The notes beneath the pieces were generated by a model. The model worked only from the letters and a program-made list of their open reading frames with translations, was not told the DNA's origin and ran no database searches. A stretch of DNA of 64,000 nucleotides. Origin: Zygnema cylindricum. Its lineage: Eukaryota > Streptophyta > Zygnematophyceae > Zygnematales > Zygnemataceae. Made by a program: the position numbers and the translations under genes. Location: NCBI GenBank assembly GCA_037447655.1, contig JBBHKE010001257.1:1-64000 (forward strand), written 5' to 3'. This document shows, piece by piece, positions 33,071 to 43,200 of the stretch. Positions within the stretch are counted from its first letter, which is position 1; every line of letters starts with the position of its first letter.

Positions 33071-34999
33071 GTTAAACCGAACCTTAGGTGACAGTTCTAC
33101 GAGCATGGCATACACATAAAAAGATAGGAAGACGCTTCTGGGCAGAAGCCATGAATTGTGTAAACTATATCAGAAACAAAGTCATTACCTCAGCTATAAA
33201 AGGAGAAACACCATATGAGAGATGGGTGGGTAGAAAGACTGATGTGTTTCACCTAAAGGTATTCAGAAGTCAAGTGTATAGTCTAAACACAACATTGACA
33301 GATCTGACTGGAAAATAGATGCTCAAGGAAAACGAGGATTTCTAGTGAGGTATGACGAAGATGTGAAATGATATAGAGTTTATGACCTAGGAAAGAAAGA
33401 TATCATAAAGGTGAAGCATCTAGTGGTGATAGTTGATGGGAAATCTGTAGATCCCTTCAAGTATACTAAAACTATCAAAATCAGATTTGATTAAGAAAGT
33501 GAAACAAATTCAGATCTCATTGATATCCATGCACCCCATCAGATCACAACAAAACATGAAGAAGTTCAGAGTGAAAGTGAACCACTTGCGGATTCACAGT
33601 TTCCAGCTCACAACGAGGAAATGGAGGAAGAGAAACCCAAACTCGAATCTATGGACAGGGGAGCTGATGATAACAATCGGAAGAATCCATTCCAGCCTCA
33701 AAATTCAATGGAGAGCGAAAGAGCAGCAAAAGATAACGGGAAAAACATACCCTTAACAAGGTAACAAAACTGTCATACCCCAACAAACCTCAACTTATTA
33801 AGAGGCAGTGAACAATCTAGAAAAGGATAGATGGATAAAGGCCATTAATGAGATGATAGCTTCCGTTATGGACGCCAATACATGGGAGTTAGTGGACTAT
33901 CCGCCAGATAGAAAACCAATAGGGTGTAAATGGGTGTTTAACTTAAAACTTAACCCAAATAATACCATTGAGAGGTACAAAGCTAGATTGGTGACAAAGG
34001 GTTTTACTCAAAAATAAAGGATTGACTATGAAGAGACCTTTGCACCGCTTGTACGCTTCCTTTCATTAAGGATCCTCCTCAGTCTACCATCAACGGAAGA
34101 CAGGGAGATCCATCAGATGGACATCAAAACGGCCTTCCTCAACAGTGAGTTAGGGAAGAAATTTTTATGAGACAGCCGGAAGGATTTGTGGAGGAATGAG
34201 AGGAAAGTAGAGTCTCCAAACTGATTAAGTCTTTGTATGAACTAAACCAGGCTCCTGCTCTTAGGGAATTAAATATGAAACTGGATGAGTTTCTAACCAA
34301 CTAGGGATTTGTCAAAATTAATTTTGACCACTCTATTGACATGTTAGAAGATGAGGATGGGATTATTTTTATTCCAATCTAAGTAGATGATTTGTTGGTA
34401 ATAAGTAAGTCCATGAAAAAGATTAAGAAAGATTTAAGAAAAGCAGATTTGACATGAAAGACTAAGGGGAGGCTAGATATATCCTAGGAATTCATATGGA
34501 ACGAGATAAAGGGAAAAGAGTAATCAGACTAACTTAGAAAGAAGCTATTGGAAATATGTTAGAAAAATTCTAGATGGATTAGGCAAACAGTTGTACCACT
34601 ACCATGGACTTGAAAAAATTAAGTGATCGAAGTGCAAGAGGAGGCATAATCATCCTTGATGAGGAAATGAGTCCAAGAGAGCGACATTTTATGAAGTCAA
34701 CTCCGTACGGACAGGTCGTAAGAAGTCTGATTTATTTAATGAATTGTACTAGGCCGGACATAGATGTTGTAGTTGGAGTTTTCAGCAGGAGTCTTAATGA
34801 TCTTAGAAAGAGAGATTGGGAGGCAACTAAGTGAGTAATGAGATATTTGATATAAACTAGGGATCTTTTGTTGCATCTGAGAGGGAAAAACGCTGACATC
34901 ACTACTTGGAGTGATGCCATCTATGGGGATGCTCCTATGAGACGTTGTACTTTTGGGTATGTATTGTATGTTGGGAGTGATGCTTGTTGTTGGAGCAGT
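33071..34999 (+). pseudogene. pol: Copia pol fragment G: integrase end, reverse transcriptase, RNase H start
   Basis: G starts in integrase (KKIGRRFWAEAMNCVNYIRN, YERWVGRKTDVFHLKVF). The linker at 33487-33756 is out of frame. Reverse transcriptase follows from 33808 ([34 protein letters not shown]) and contains a stop right before VDDLLVISKS near 34383. RNase H is cut at 34999 after RRCTFGYVLYVGSDACCWSS by the exact end of an inverted LTR (element H). Stops occur every few tens of codons. It is one of the oldest remnants here. Confidence 0.87.
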
Positions 35000-35938
35000 T
35001 GTAATTCTTTGACCTCCATTGGTCCACAGAATGTCTAGCTTATATGAAGCCTCTAGGATAATATTTGCACTTTTGACTTTGGCAATAAATAAGTGCTACC
35101 TTGGCACGCAAAAACTCAAACCTACTACACCCCTCTGTAGCTTGGACACCTCTAAGTCTTCAACAAAAAGAATCACTAAAATTGCTCACCCAAGCATTAA
35201 GTTATGGCCGGCCAAAGATTGCCTATAAATATAGACGCACTCTGGGAAAAAGGCAGCTACCTTAAATTTTTCCAAGTCCTACCCTCTCTAAACCTACTAC
35301 TAGTGTAACCTAACCAATTAAATGACTCTAAGGTATAAGAAGGTACATGTACCGCTGTACTTCTTGTACGACCATAGTACGACATTGCCGCTCCACTGAC
35401 GCGTGTCAGTTCCTGAGCCGTAGTTGCTCCCCCTGTAATAGCCGGTGTCCAACCATATCGCGCCACGTGTCGTTGCCGACATTGGCTTGCAAACCACCAA
35501 ATGTCCACCCCTAAATTTTGGCTCCTCTACCAGCCGTCGATTGCGAAAGACATTTGATTTCTTCCGTTGAAAATTAAATGTCGTTTCGTATGGTACATTA
35601 TTTTGTGCGGTACTGTACGTTCCACATTCATTTTGTTTTGCATGTGTCGTTGTCTCACTATTTAAATATTTATCACATACGGCGTGTGTAACGCTTTATC
35701 AAGACCTATTGGATAAGGGGAACGGCTATGCTGTACGACAATTATCTGGTAGGTCACAACCTCAATTCCTACTGCTGGCAGGTTATCTTTTGCTGGGGCT
35801 TTGGCTTTTGCCTGTTGTCTTATCTGCTTGTGACACAGCCATGGCTGCCTGCCTGTTCTCAGTGACTGCGACAAGTATGAGAACTATAAAATAACCATAG
35901 ACCAAAAAATATAGAATATAAAATACCCTCTTTCAACG
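35000..35938 (-). repeat. Element H 3' LTR
   Basis: The right end reads TTTCAACG where TTTCAACA is expected. It carries a tRNA-like module (35695-35785) and five GTAC tetramers (35343-35380). The first 340 bp match the remaining 5' LTR at 40389-40729. Confidence 0.9.
35695..35785 (+). other. tRNA-like module in element H LTR (antisense to the element)
   Basis: CTATTGGATAAGGGG resembles the D arm of plant tRNA-Arg (CCTAATGGATAAGGC in the family). A weak B-box-like CCTCAATTCC follows about 45 bases on. This is the most diverged copy of the module. Confidence 0.4.
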
Positions 35939-36493
35939 CTCCCTTTATTTTCTAGTCTATCTTTTGCTTCAGTAAACCCTTCTCCCTACAAAATATCAAT
36001 TTGGGAGAAGGAACCGGCTTAGTCATCATATCTGCTACCATTTCTCCATCTGGTCTATATTCCAAACTAATTATTATATTCTCAACCTTCTCTCTAACAA
36101 AGCTCAACGGAAAATCCATATGCTTTGTTTTAAAGTGATGCTTAGGATTTGCTGCAATTGCAATCGCAACTTGATTATCACAAAATATCTTTTGCACTCC
36201 AGTTTTCATATATCCAAGTTCTTGAAGCAAAGATTTCACCCACAATAATTATTTTACAGCCGAACAAGAGTCTATTTACTCAGCCCTTATCGTGGACTGA
36301 GCAATCACCTTTTGTTGCTTACTGCTCAAACAACAAGCCTCATTCCCAACATAAAACACATACCTAAAAGTACACCTCCTCATCGGAGCATCCCCATAAC
36401 TGGCATCACTCCAAGTGGTGATGTCAGTATTATCCCCTCCCAAATACAACCACAGATCTCTCGTTCCTTTCAAGTATCGTGTGACCCTTTTGG
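35939..36493 (-). pseudogene. Element H RNase H
   Basis: The - strand shows MKGTRDLWLYLGGDNTDI, TTWSDASYGDAPMRRCTFRY, then after a break MWVKSLLQELGYMKTGVQ, CDNQVAIAIAANPKHHFKTK and PDGEMVADMMTKPVPSPKL. Catalytic acidic residues are visible. The polypurine tract is at 35939-35952. The domain starts abruptly at the foreign LTR piece. Confidence 0.87.
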
Positions 36494-36871
36494 TGTTGTT
36501 CTACAACCATCGGTGCAGGTGGAGGAGCAGCAGTAGTAGTAGAAGTAGACTTGATACACTCTCAGAAGCTATCAAGAGTCCTACCAACCAGCTGTTCTTA
36601 AGTGCTCACCACTTCTTATACAAGCATCCAAACCTCACAAAACTCTATCAGAATACAAAGTAGAATAAACACTGATAACTCCCAAAGTTATAGCAAAATT
36701 GACCCGACAACACTCAAGATATAATACTCAGAAGTTTCCAAAAAAATTGTCTGCAGTTTTACTACTTGGAAGTCTGGATACATTATATGTTATGAGTCCT
36801 AAGTCTTATACTTGTGTTGTACCGGCAATACTAGTGTACCTGAGAGGTACGTCAAGCTGCCAAGCTAATAC
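36494..36871 (-). repeat. 377-bp C/K-type LTR tail inserted in element H
   Basis: It begins exactly at an LTR terminus (TGTTGTTCTACAACC on the + strand) and includes the STSTTTAAPPPAP coding stretch of C/K LTRs, with the ATG changed to AAG. The other end is truncated within the LTR. H sequence of about 300 bp is missing at the site. Confidence 0.75.
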
Positions 36872-37590
36872 TAATTTTTTTCTTCTCTCTATCCCTCTCC
36901 ATCTGAATTCCCAAAATATACTTTGATTCCTCATGTCTTTCATTTCAAATCTACTCTTTAGATCGTTTTTCAATCTATTAATTTTCTCCATTGACTTACT
37001 CAAAATAAACAAATCATCAACATATATGGCAATGAAAATTATACCTTCCTCATCCTCAAATAGATAGATAGAATGATCCGAACTGATTCGGATATATCTC
37101 AAACTCGTCAAAAACTCGTCCAGCTTCTTGTTCCATTGGCCTGGAGCTTGCTTTAGTCTATAAAGAGACTTTATCAATCTGCACACCTTACTTTCTTCTC
37201 CTTTCTCCACAAATCCTTCCGGCTGTCGCATGAAGATCTCTTCTCCAATTCTCCGTACAAGAAAGTGGTTTTGATGTCCCTCTGGTGCACTTCCATGTCT
37301 TCCACTACCGGTAGACTAAGTAGAATCTGTACTGGGGAAAATCTGACAACCGGAGTAAAGGTCTCTTCATAATTGATTCCCTCCTTCTGTGTAAACCCCT
37401 TTGCCACCAATCTAGCCTTGTATCGCTCGATAGTGTTATCCGGATTGAGTTTCAACTTAAATACCCACTTACATCCTATCGACTTTCTGTCCGCAGGACA
37501 ATCCACCAAATCCCATGTGTTTGCTTCCATAATGGAAGCCATCTCATCATTAATAGCTGTCACCCATCTACTACGCTCCTAACTATTAAT
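36872..37590 (-). pseudogene. Element H reverse transcriptase
   Basis: The N-terminal part (37563-37174) reads [40 protein letters not shown], and QRDIKTTFLYGELE. The rest (37231-36872) reads MRQPEGFVEKGEESKVCRLI, SLYRLKQAPGQWNKKLDEFL and FIAIYVDDLFILSKS with intact YVDD. It overlaps a frameshift near 37200 and is cut at the foreign LTR piece. It would copy element RNA to DNA if restored by nature in another copy; this copy is dead. Confidence 0.88.
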
Positions 37591-37699
37591 GGCTTCCGAG
37601 TTAGTCTGGGGTTCGCTCAAATGTGACAGCTTAGTTACCTTGTTGTTCACTTGTCTCTCTTGAAGTCTTTTGCTGCTTCTCCTTCCTCTTTCAAACTTT

Positions 37700-38870
37700 G
37701 ACACTGGAATGGAGGGTTATCTCGAATTTCTCTGAACAACTTCATCTTCTCCCCTATCCGTGGAGTCCATATCCGGACGTACACTGTCCATTTGCGGCAT
37801 TTCCTCGTTTTCTTCCTCGGTTTCAACCGGAAGCTGCGACTCCAAGACAGGTCATTCTTTGTCAGATTTTTCTCTTCCTCTGCAAGGTCATGTTGAACCG
37901 GGTTCAGTTAAAAGAATCTGAATCTAACTCTTTTTCGGATTCAATTCTAATCTTAACCGGTTTAGTGTATTTAAAAGGATTTATAGACTTCCCTTCATCC
38001 AAAACAACCAAGTGTTTTACTAGAATGATGTCTTCTCTTCCGAGATGATAAACACTATATCCTTTTACATTTTCATCATACCCAAATAGTTATCCCGACT
38101 TTCCCCTTGCATCTAACTTCCAATCAGATTTTTCAATGTTTATACTAAACACTTGACTTCCAAACACCTTTAAGTGTGAAATATTACGCTTTCTCTCGGT
38201 CCATCTTTCATAAGGTGTTTGTCCTTTTACCTCCGAGGTAAGGACTCTATTTTTGAGATAATTAGCATAATTCATAGATTTTACCCAAAAAAAAATTATT
38301 ATCTTTTTATCTAACAACATATTACGTGCACTATCACTTAATGTCCTATTTAGTCTCTCGGCTACACCATTTTATTCTGGGTTATTTCGGACACTCTTTT
38401 GGTATTGAACCTTTTCCTCTTAAAAGTAATCCTCAAACTCATTAGAAGTGTATTTCCCCCCATTATCACTCCTCACTCTCTTTATAGGTGTCATGAAGCT
38501 TTTCACTCTATGCTTTATACTCCTTAAAATAAGCCGAAGCCTCAGATTTGTTTTTCAAGAAATATACTTTAGAGAATCTAGACCAATCATCAGTGATAGT
38601 AAGCATAAATCTTTTCCCTCCAACTAATGGCAATTTGGCCGGTCCCCATATGTCTGTATGAACGAGATCTAAGACCTTTTCACCCTTATATGTTGCGGTT
38701 GTTGGAAACGACAATCTGTGGGCCTTTCTTTGAGCACATCCACTACAATCATCCAAAGTCTCATTGTCTCCAAAATTTATTCCCTCGACTACACCCATTT
38801 TCTTCATTTTCTTCAATCTATCTGGATACACATGTCCCAATCTTTTATGCCACGTCATCAAATCACTTAC
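37700..38870 (-). pseudogene. Element H integrase and linker
   Basis: The zinc domain reads MTWHKRLGHVYPDRLKKMKK and CSGCAQRKAHRLSFP (38861-38690). The core reads GPAKLPLVGGKRFMLTITDD, WSRFSKVYFLKNKSE, then after a shift SDNGGKYTSNEFEDYF, then LNRTLSDSARNML and YERWTERKRNISHLKVFGSQ (38320-38090). The EQNGV motif reads PEQNGVAERL with stops. The acidic linker (38048-37700) is frame-broken. Confidence 0.86.
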
Positions 38871-38989
38871 ACCAGCATAGTAAACTCGCGTCTTTCCATT
38901 ATTAAATTCAGCCTAAACATTCCTTGGCTTTCTTTTTCAACTGTGAAGTACACTTCATTCTTATAGCTAGCAATAAAGACTTATTTCTG

Positions 38990-39650
38990 ACTACTAGTCT
39001 CAAAACCCTTATCATGTTAAACCGACGTAGAGATAAGATTCTTATTCAACTCAAGAATAAAAAGAACATTAGAGAAAGTGACTATAGATGTCTTACCATC
39101 AACTAAGACTCTCAAATCCACTGATCCCACTAAATTAGTGGTCACTATTCTCCCATCCCCATACTCTATCTCTACAGTGGGGATCTTTCTCATCTTGGTA
39201 AACAATAATTTTTCTCTACACATATGCATAGAGGCTCCTAAATCAATAATCCATCCTTCTTTAGGAGCTTGTTTTACTCCACCGAAAGCACATTTTTGCC
39301 TCCTTGGAATCTCCTGCTCACCTTTCACCTCTAGCTTCTCGTTGAGGAGGAGTTCTCTATCGTCCTCATCGGAATCCTCTCTAATGACTTGTGTTGCCAC
39401 AAATGCTTTTTTTTTCTTTGCAACTAATTTTCCGACCTGTTCCTCCTTTAATCTCATCTTTGTTAGTTTAGTACATTCCGCCATGTAATGTTTCGGCTTC
39501 TTACAAAAGTTGCAAAGCCCTTTCGGAGGCATCGATCCTGATCCTTCCGATTGATTTCCTCTTCCTCTTCCACCAAAGTTTCCATAAGGTTTGTTGAAAT
39601 CCTTATCTCCCCAATTAGTTCCAGCAGCCAATGCGTGAACACTCTTTTCT
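38990..39650 (-). pseudogene. Element H zinc knuckle and protease (open, 204 codons)
   Basis: A Gly/Arg/Asn-rich stretch (NFGGRGRGNQSEGSG) precedes the knuckle CNFCKKPKHYMAEC near 39510-39470. An acidic stretch (EDSDEDDRELLLNEKLE) follows. The protease site reads WIIDLGASMHMC; the catalytic DSG is DLG here, which should weaken or abolish activity. The remaining protease reads VEIEYGDGRIVTTNLVGSVD and FSNVLFILELNKNLISTSV. The frame is open through the whole piece. Confidence 0.9.
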
Positions 39651-40384
39651 CCTCTCGAATCTCAATTGTGCTTTACCGAACTGAAATCATTCCCACAACA
39701 GAGTTCTAGATCCATCGATGATATGGACCCTGTTAACAATGTTTTCATAATCTTCTGGGAGTTTCATCAACAAAGTATTCACCTTCTTTTTCTTGGTCTC
39801 CCTTTTCCATCCACTCTCCAACTCCATAAATAACCCGGCCAATTAATTACAAAAATCTAACATTTTCCCCCATTTGTACACATATGCCTATACCTTCTAA
39901 TCTGCCAGCTTTTGTTGCTGAATTGTACCACTCTTGTAAATGTTGACAAGAGCTTCCAACAACTCGTCCACCTTGTCCACATAAAGAGGTGTAGCCGCTG
40001 CCTAGGTGAGACGCGCGAGAATAAAATGAGTCACCACGGTATTGCTGAAATCCCACATTTCACTATTATTGGCCTCCATTTTGTGAATATTTGCTACCGA
40101 AACCAATCCAGTAGGCATCGGTGTGAGTTTCTCCTTCCCTTTCTCATTCCTTGTGTGCGACACGATGCTTTCTCCAACATCCTCGACTACCTCAGCCCCC
40201 GCAGATCCTTCGTGAAACGAGATCCTCCAAACCCTGGTGGAACTCCCAATTTTGCGGATGGCCAACGCACACGGCCACTCTTAATTACCCATAGTCGTTT
40301 TTCAAAAAATGCACACCTCATCGTGATTTCCCAATAAATGAACCCTGTACCATTGAAAATGGGCACCTTAAAGGGTGGGCCCAT
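39651..40384 (-). pseudogene. gag: Element H gag (broken)
   Basis: It opens MGPPFKVPIFNGTGFIYWEI at the ATG within the primer-binding site (40384). The frame shifts near 40190 and goes on as VVEDVGESIVSHTRNEKGKE and MWDFSNTVVTHFILARLT. Later pieces are broken by stops (39847-40056). An upstream in-frame ATG lies in the LTR (MEVT) but is followed by TAA before the junction. Confidence 0.85.
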
Positions 40385-40388
40385 AATC
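40374..40388 (-). promoter_or_regulatory. Primer-binding site, element H
   Basis: On the - strand GATTATGGGCCCACC directly follows the LTR end TTACA. It is the half initiator tRNA-Met site with one change at its second base. Confidence 0.8.
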
Positions 40389-40911
40389 TGTAATTATGTG
40401 ACCTCCATTGGTCCATAGAATGTCCAACTTATATGAAGCCTCTAGGATAATATTTGAACTTTTGACTTTGGCAATGAATAAAAGCCACCCAAGCGCGCAA
40501 AAACTCTGATCGACTACACCCTTCTGTAGCCTACACTCCCCTGAGTCCGCAGCAAAAAAAATCAGTGAAATTGCTCGCCCCTACATTAAGTTATGGTCGG
40601 CCAAAGATGGCCTATGAATGCAGAAGCACTCTAGGAGAGAGGCGACTACCTTGATTTTTTCTAAGTCCTAAGCTCTCTCTCTAAACCTACTACTAGTAAA
40701 CCCTAACGAATAAAATGATTGTAAGGTATTTTCTAGGTCTTAATACATTAGTTTAAGCAAGAAAAGTAAAGCGCAGGTAGCCTGCCCCCACCTCTTCCCT
40801 CTATCCCCCATACTTGTTGTAGTCACTGAAGGATAGAGAGGGTAGTGAAGTCATGACTTCCTTAGCTCCATAGAAAGGACTTAACAGTGACCTAAGTCAC
40901 TCTCAACAAAA

Positions 40912-40985
40912 GGTTGAGTCCGGCAGGACTCGAACCTCCGACCGGCAGAGCGTGGCGTAGCCGTCAGCTCTAACCGGTCTGTCAT
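40912..40985 (-). other. Antisense tRNA-like module in element I 5' LTR
   Basis: On the - strand ACCGGTTAGAGCTGACGG lies before GGTTCGAGTCC (exact B-box match) and a TTTT. Same layout as in F. Confidence 0.6.
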
Positions 40986-41342
40986 AGAAGTTCGTTACTG
41001 TACATAGGGTAAAATATTTATTTAAACATTGAGTAGAACTTTAATCCGATTAACGTAACTATGAAATAGGAAACGTAGAACACATCAGATTCAGTGCTTA
41101 CAATCCGCCGCACGAAACAAATGTATCGGACATTTATTTCGACAAAGTAAATAAAATGCCAGTATATATCCGGCGTTGCTAATCGTTGCTGAGGTCCCGG
41201 AATGATCATTTTGTCAGTTTTTGGATGTGGCGTGACGTGGCGTGACCTAGCGATACGTGGCAAGATTGAATTGAGTAGCGGGGATCTAGGACAACATAAG
41301 GACGACTTGGACGGCGACACGCGTCCACTCTATGGCCTTGTC

Positions 41343-41416
41343 GTACAGAGGCCGTACAGAAAGTACATCGGCCACTGTACTTTTTGGTACTTTACAGTCT
41401 CTTGATTGGAGCGTAC
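41343..41416 (+). promoter_or_regulatory. GTAC cluster in element I 5' LTR
   Basis: Six GTAC tetramers occur in 74 bases, with a CCAAT-type ATTGG inside and GTGAGAGAGG after it. This is the densest cluster of the window. Confidence 0.5.
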
Positions 41417-41718
41417 TTCAGTAGATAGGGGTTGTGAGAGAGGGTTTGGGACTTAAGAGATTTTGATGGAGAGCACCTCTCTCTCTCAGAGAGCTTGTAT
41501 AAGCTTGACATTTTTGCTGACTTGTAACTTATCAGCTAGTTCGCCATTTTCAGTGATTATTTTTCCTACGAACTCAAAGGAGTCCACACTGCACACGGGC
41601 GTAGTCAAACTATTATTTCGCCTTTTTGGAGAGCAGTGGTTGTGCCTTGAAGTGGGTTAGTTAAATACTATGTAGAGGCTTCAGTATTCTGTGGTCCAAT
41701 AGAGGACACAGGATTGCA

Positions 41719-41733
41719 GGTTATGGGCCCACC
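41719..41733 (+). promoter_or_regulatory. Primer-binding site, element I
   Basis: GGTTATGGGCCCACC directly follows the LTR CA end, an exact 15-base match to the plant initiator tRNA-Met anticodon arm. The Gag-frame ATG is at 41723. Confidence 0.87.
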
Positions 41734-42660
41734 CTCTAGGGTGCCCACTTCAATGGATTTGGGTTCATCTATTGGGAAGCCATGATGATGGGAGCTTTGT
41801 GCGAAAAACGATACTCGGGTATCGTCAGTGGAGAAGTGAAACGTCCACCTTCGGGAACTCCACAAGGATTTGGAGGAGTAAGGTTTCTTGCAGCAACGGC
41901 TACCACAGCAGAGGAGGCAGATGATGGGGACAGCATTGTGTCCGCAAAAGGGAAAGGGAAGGAGACACCCCTTACTCCTATTGCCACAGTACTGGGAGTG
42001 GCAACCGTGAAGATCGCGGAGAACGATACTCAAATGTGGGAGGATGTATACATGGCTGCCAAGAACTTCATTCTTAGGCACCTCACTCAAGCTTTCGCCA
42101 CCCCTCATCTTCACATTTACAAGGCCGAGGAGTTGTGGGTGAGTTTGGTGGAGATTTATAGAGCTGGAACTATTCACAAGCTCCAGTTGGCTAAGCAAAA
42201 GCTAGTGAGTTACACTTACAAAGGAGGAAAGATGTTAGATTACAATTATGATCGTTCTTGTTTGAATATCGAGATGGAAAGAGTCAGGTGGAAAGGTACA
42301 ATAAAATGAAAGTTAACACCCTTATCATGAAGTTACCAGATGAGTACGAGAACATAGTATACCGGTACAGGAAATGCCTCATAGTTTATGGAAATAGAAC
42401 AAGTGGTCGAATGATACTTGTGCAGGAAAACACAAAGGAGATTAGGAGAGGAAGAAAGAGCATTGAAGCCCTAGCAGCAGGAGGGGACAGATGGGGGAAG
42501 GACCCGAAGAAACCGTACAAAGGAGAAAGAGATAATTCTGGAGAACTAAGGCCCCCAAAGGGTCTTAGTCATATTTGCAAAAAGCCAGACACTTCATCGC
42601 AGATTCTGTTAAGCTGTCGGAGTTGAGGCTCCAATAGAGAGGGTTCTTCCAGAGGGAAGA
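41723..42660 (+). pseudogene. gag: Element I gag (broken)
   Basis: The frame starts at the primer-site ATG (MGPPSRVPT) and shifts by one base near 41750, after which GFIYWEAMMMGALCEKRY is read. An open part (41782-42309) gives LRHLTQAFATPHLHIYKAEE, LWVSLVEIYRAGTIHKLQLA and YTYKGGKMLDY. After another shift the tail reads ILVQENTKEIRRGRKSIEAL and GLSHICKKPD, a zinc knuckle that lost its final part. The in-frame LTR codon upstream is ATA, not ATG, in this copy. Confidence 0.87.
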
Positions 42661-43200
42661 AAAAGGCACTTCTGGTAACAAAAGTGACAGGAGGAACCGA
42701 GGATGAGTCTTCTGACGAGGATGGGGAGCTTCTTCTTGACGAGAGTCTGGAGGAGAAGGAGATCCCTCGGAGACAGAAGTGTGCCTTTGGAGCAATTCGG
42801 GAAGCTCCACAGGAAGGATGGATCATCGACTCAGGTGCATCTATGCATATGTGTTGTGATAAGGAACTCTTCACTAAGCTAAGAAAGATCCGTACTGTAG
42901 AGATAGAGTATAGGGAGGGGGAATGTGGTTACAACAGATCTAGTGGGGTCAGTAGATCTGAAAGTCTTAGTGGAGGGTAAGACTTCTATACTTACATTCT
43001 CAGATGTACTCTACATTCTTCAGCTGAGTAAAAATCTTGTCTCTACGTCTGTGTTAGATGACAAAGAATTTAATACCTTCACTAGAATAGAAGTCTTTAC
43101 AGCTATGCATGGGGTTGAAGTTTACTTCACGGCAGATAAGGGTAGCCGAGGAATGTTTAGCCTTAACCTGAGTAATGAAAGAAGAATGCTTACTATATTG
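42661..43200 (+). pseudogene. Element I protease
   Basis: The frame (42684-42980) reads an acidic stretch ESSDEDGELLLDESLEEKEI, then RRQKCAFGAIREAPQEGWII, DSGASMHMCCDKELF with intact DSG, and a shift near 42920. The second frame (42925-43215) reads VTTDLVGSVDLKVLVEGKTS and LYILQLSKNLVSTSVLDDK. The protease matures the polyprotein; here it is split by the shift. Confidence 0.87.

Larger units (their letters stand above)
35000..40729 (-). mobile_element. Copia element H, 5' LTR truncated
   Basis: H lies on the - strand. Its 3' LTR is 35000-35938, its internal region runs 35939-40388, and its 5' LTR is cut after about 341 bp (40389-40729) where the LTR of element I begins. Order from right is primer site, gag, protease, integrase, reverse transcriptase, RNase H. 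A 377-bp piece of a C/K-type LTR replaces about 300 bp between reverse transcriptase and RNase H. All genes are broken. Confidence 0.92.
40729..41718 (+). repeat. Element I 5' LTR (5' end missing)
   Basis: It begins at TATTTTCTAGGTC, joined to the inverted 5' LTR of H, and ends GGATTGCA. It holds the tRNA-like module (40912-40985) and six GTAC tetramers (41343-41416). Confidence 0.88.

Noticed and set aside
40912-40985. Functional host tRNA gene
   Set aside because: A and B boxes are present, but the acceptor stem does not pair and the unit sits at the same place in every LTR of the group.
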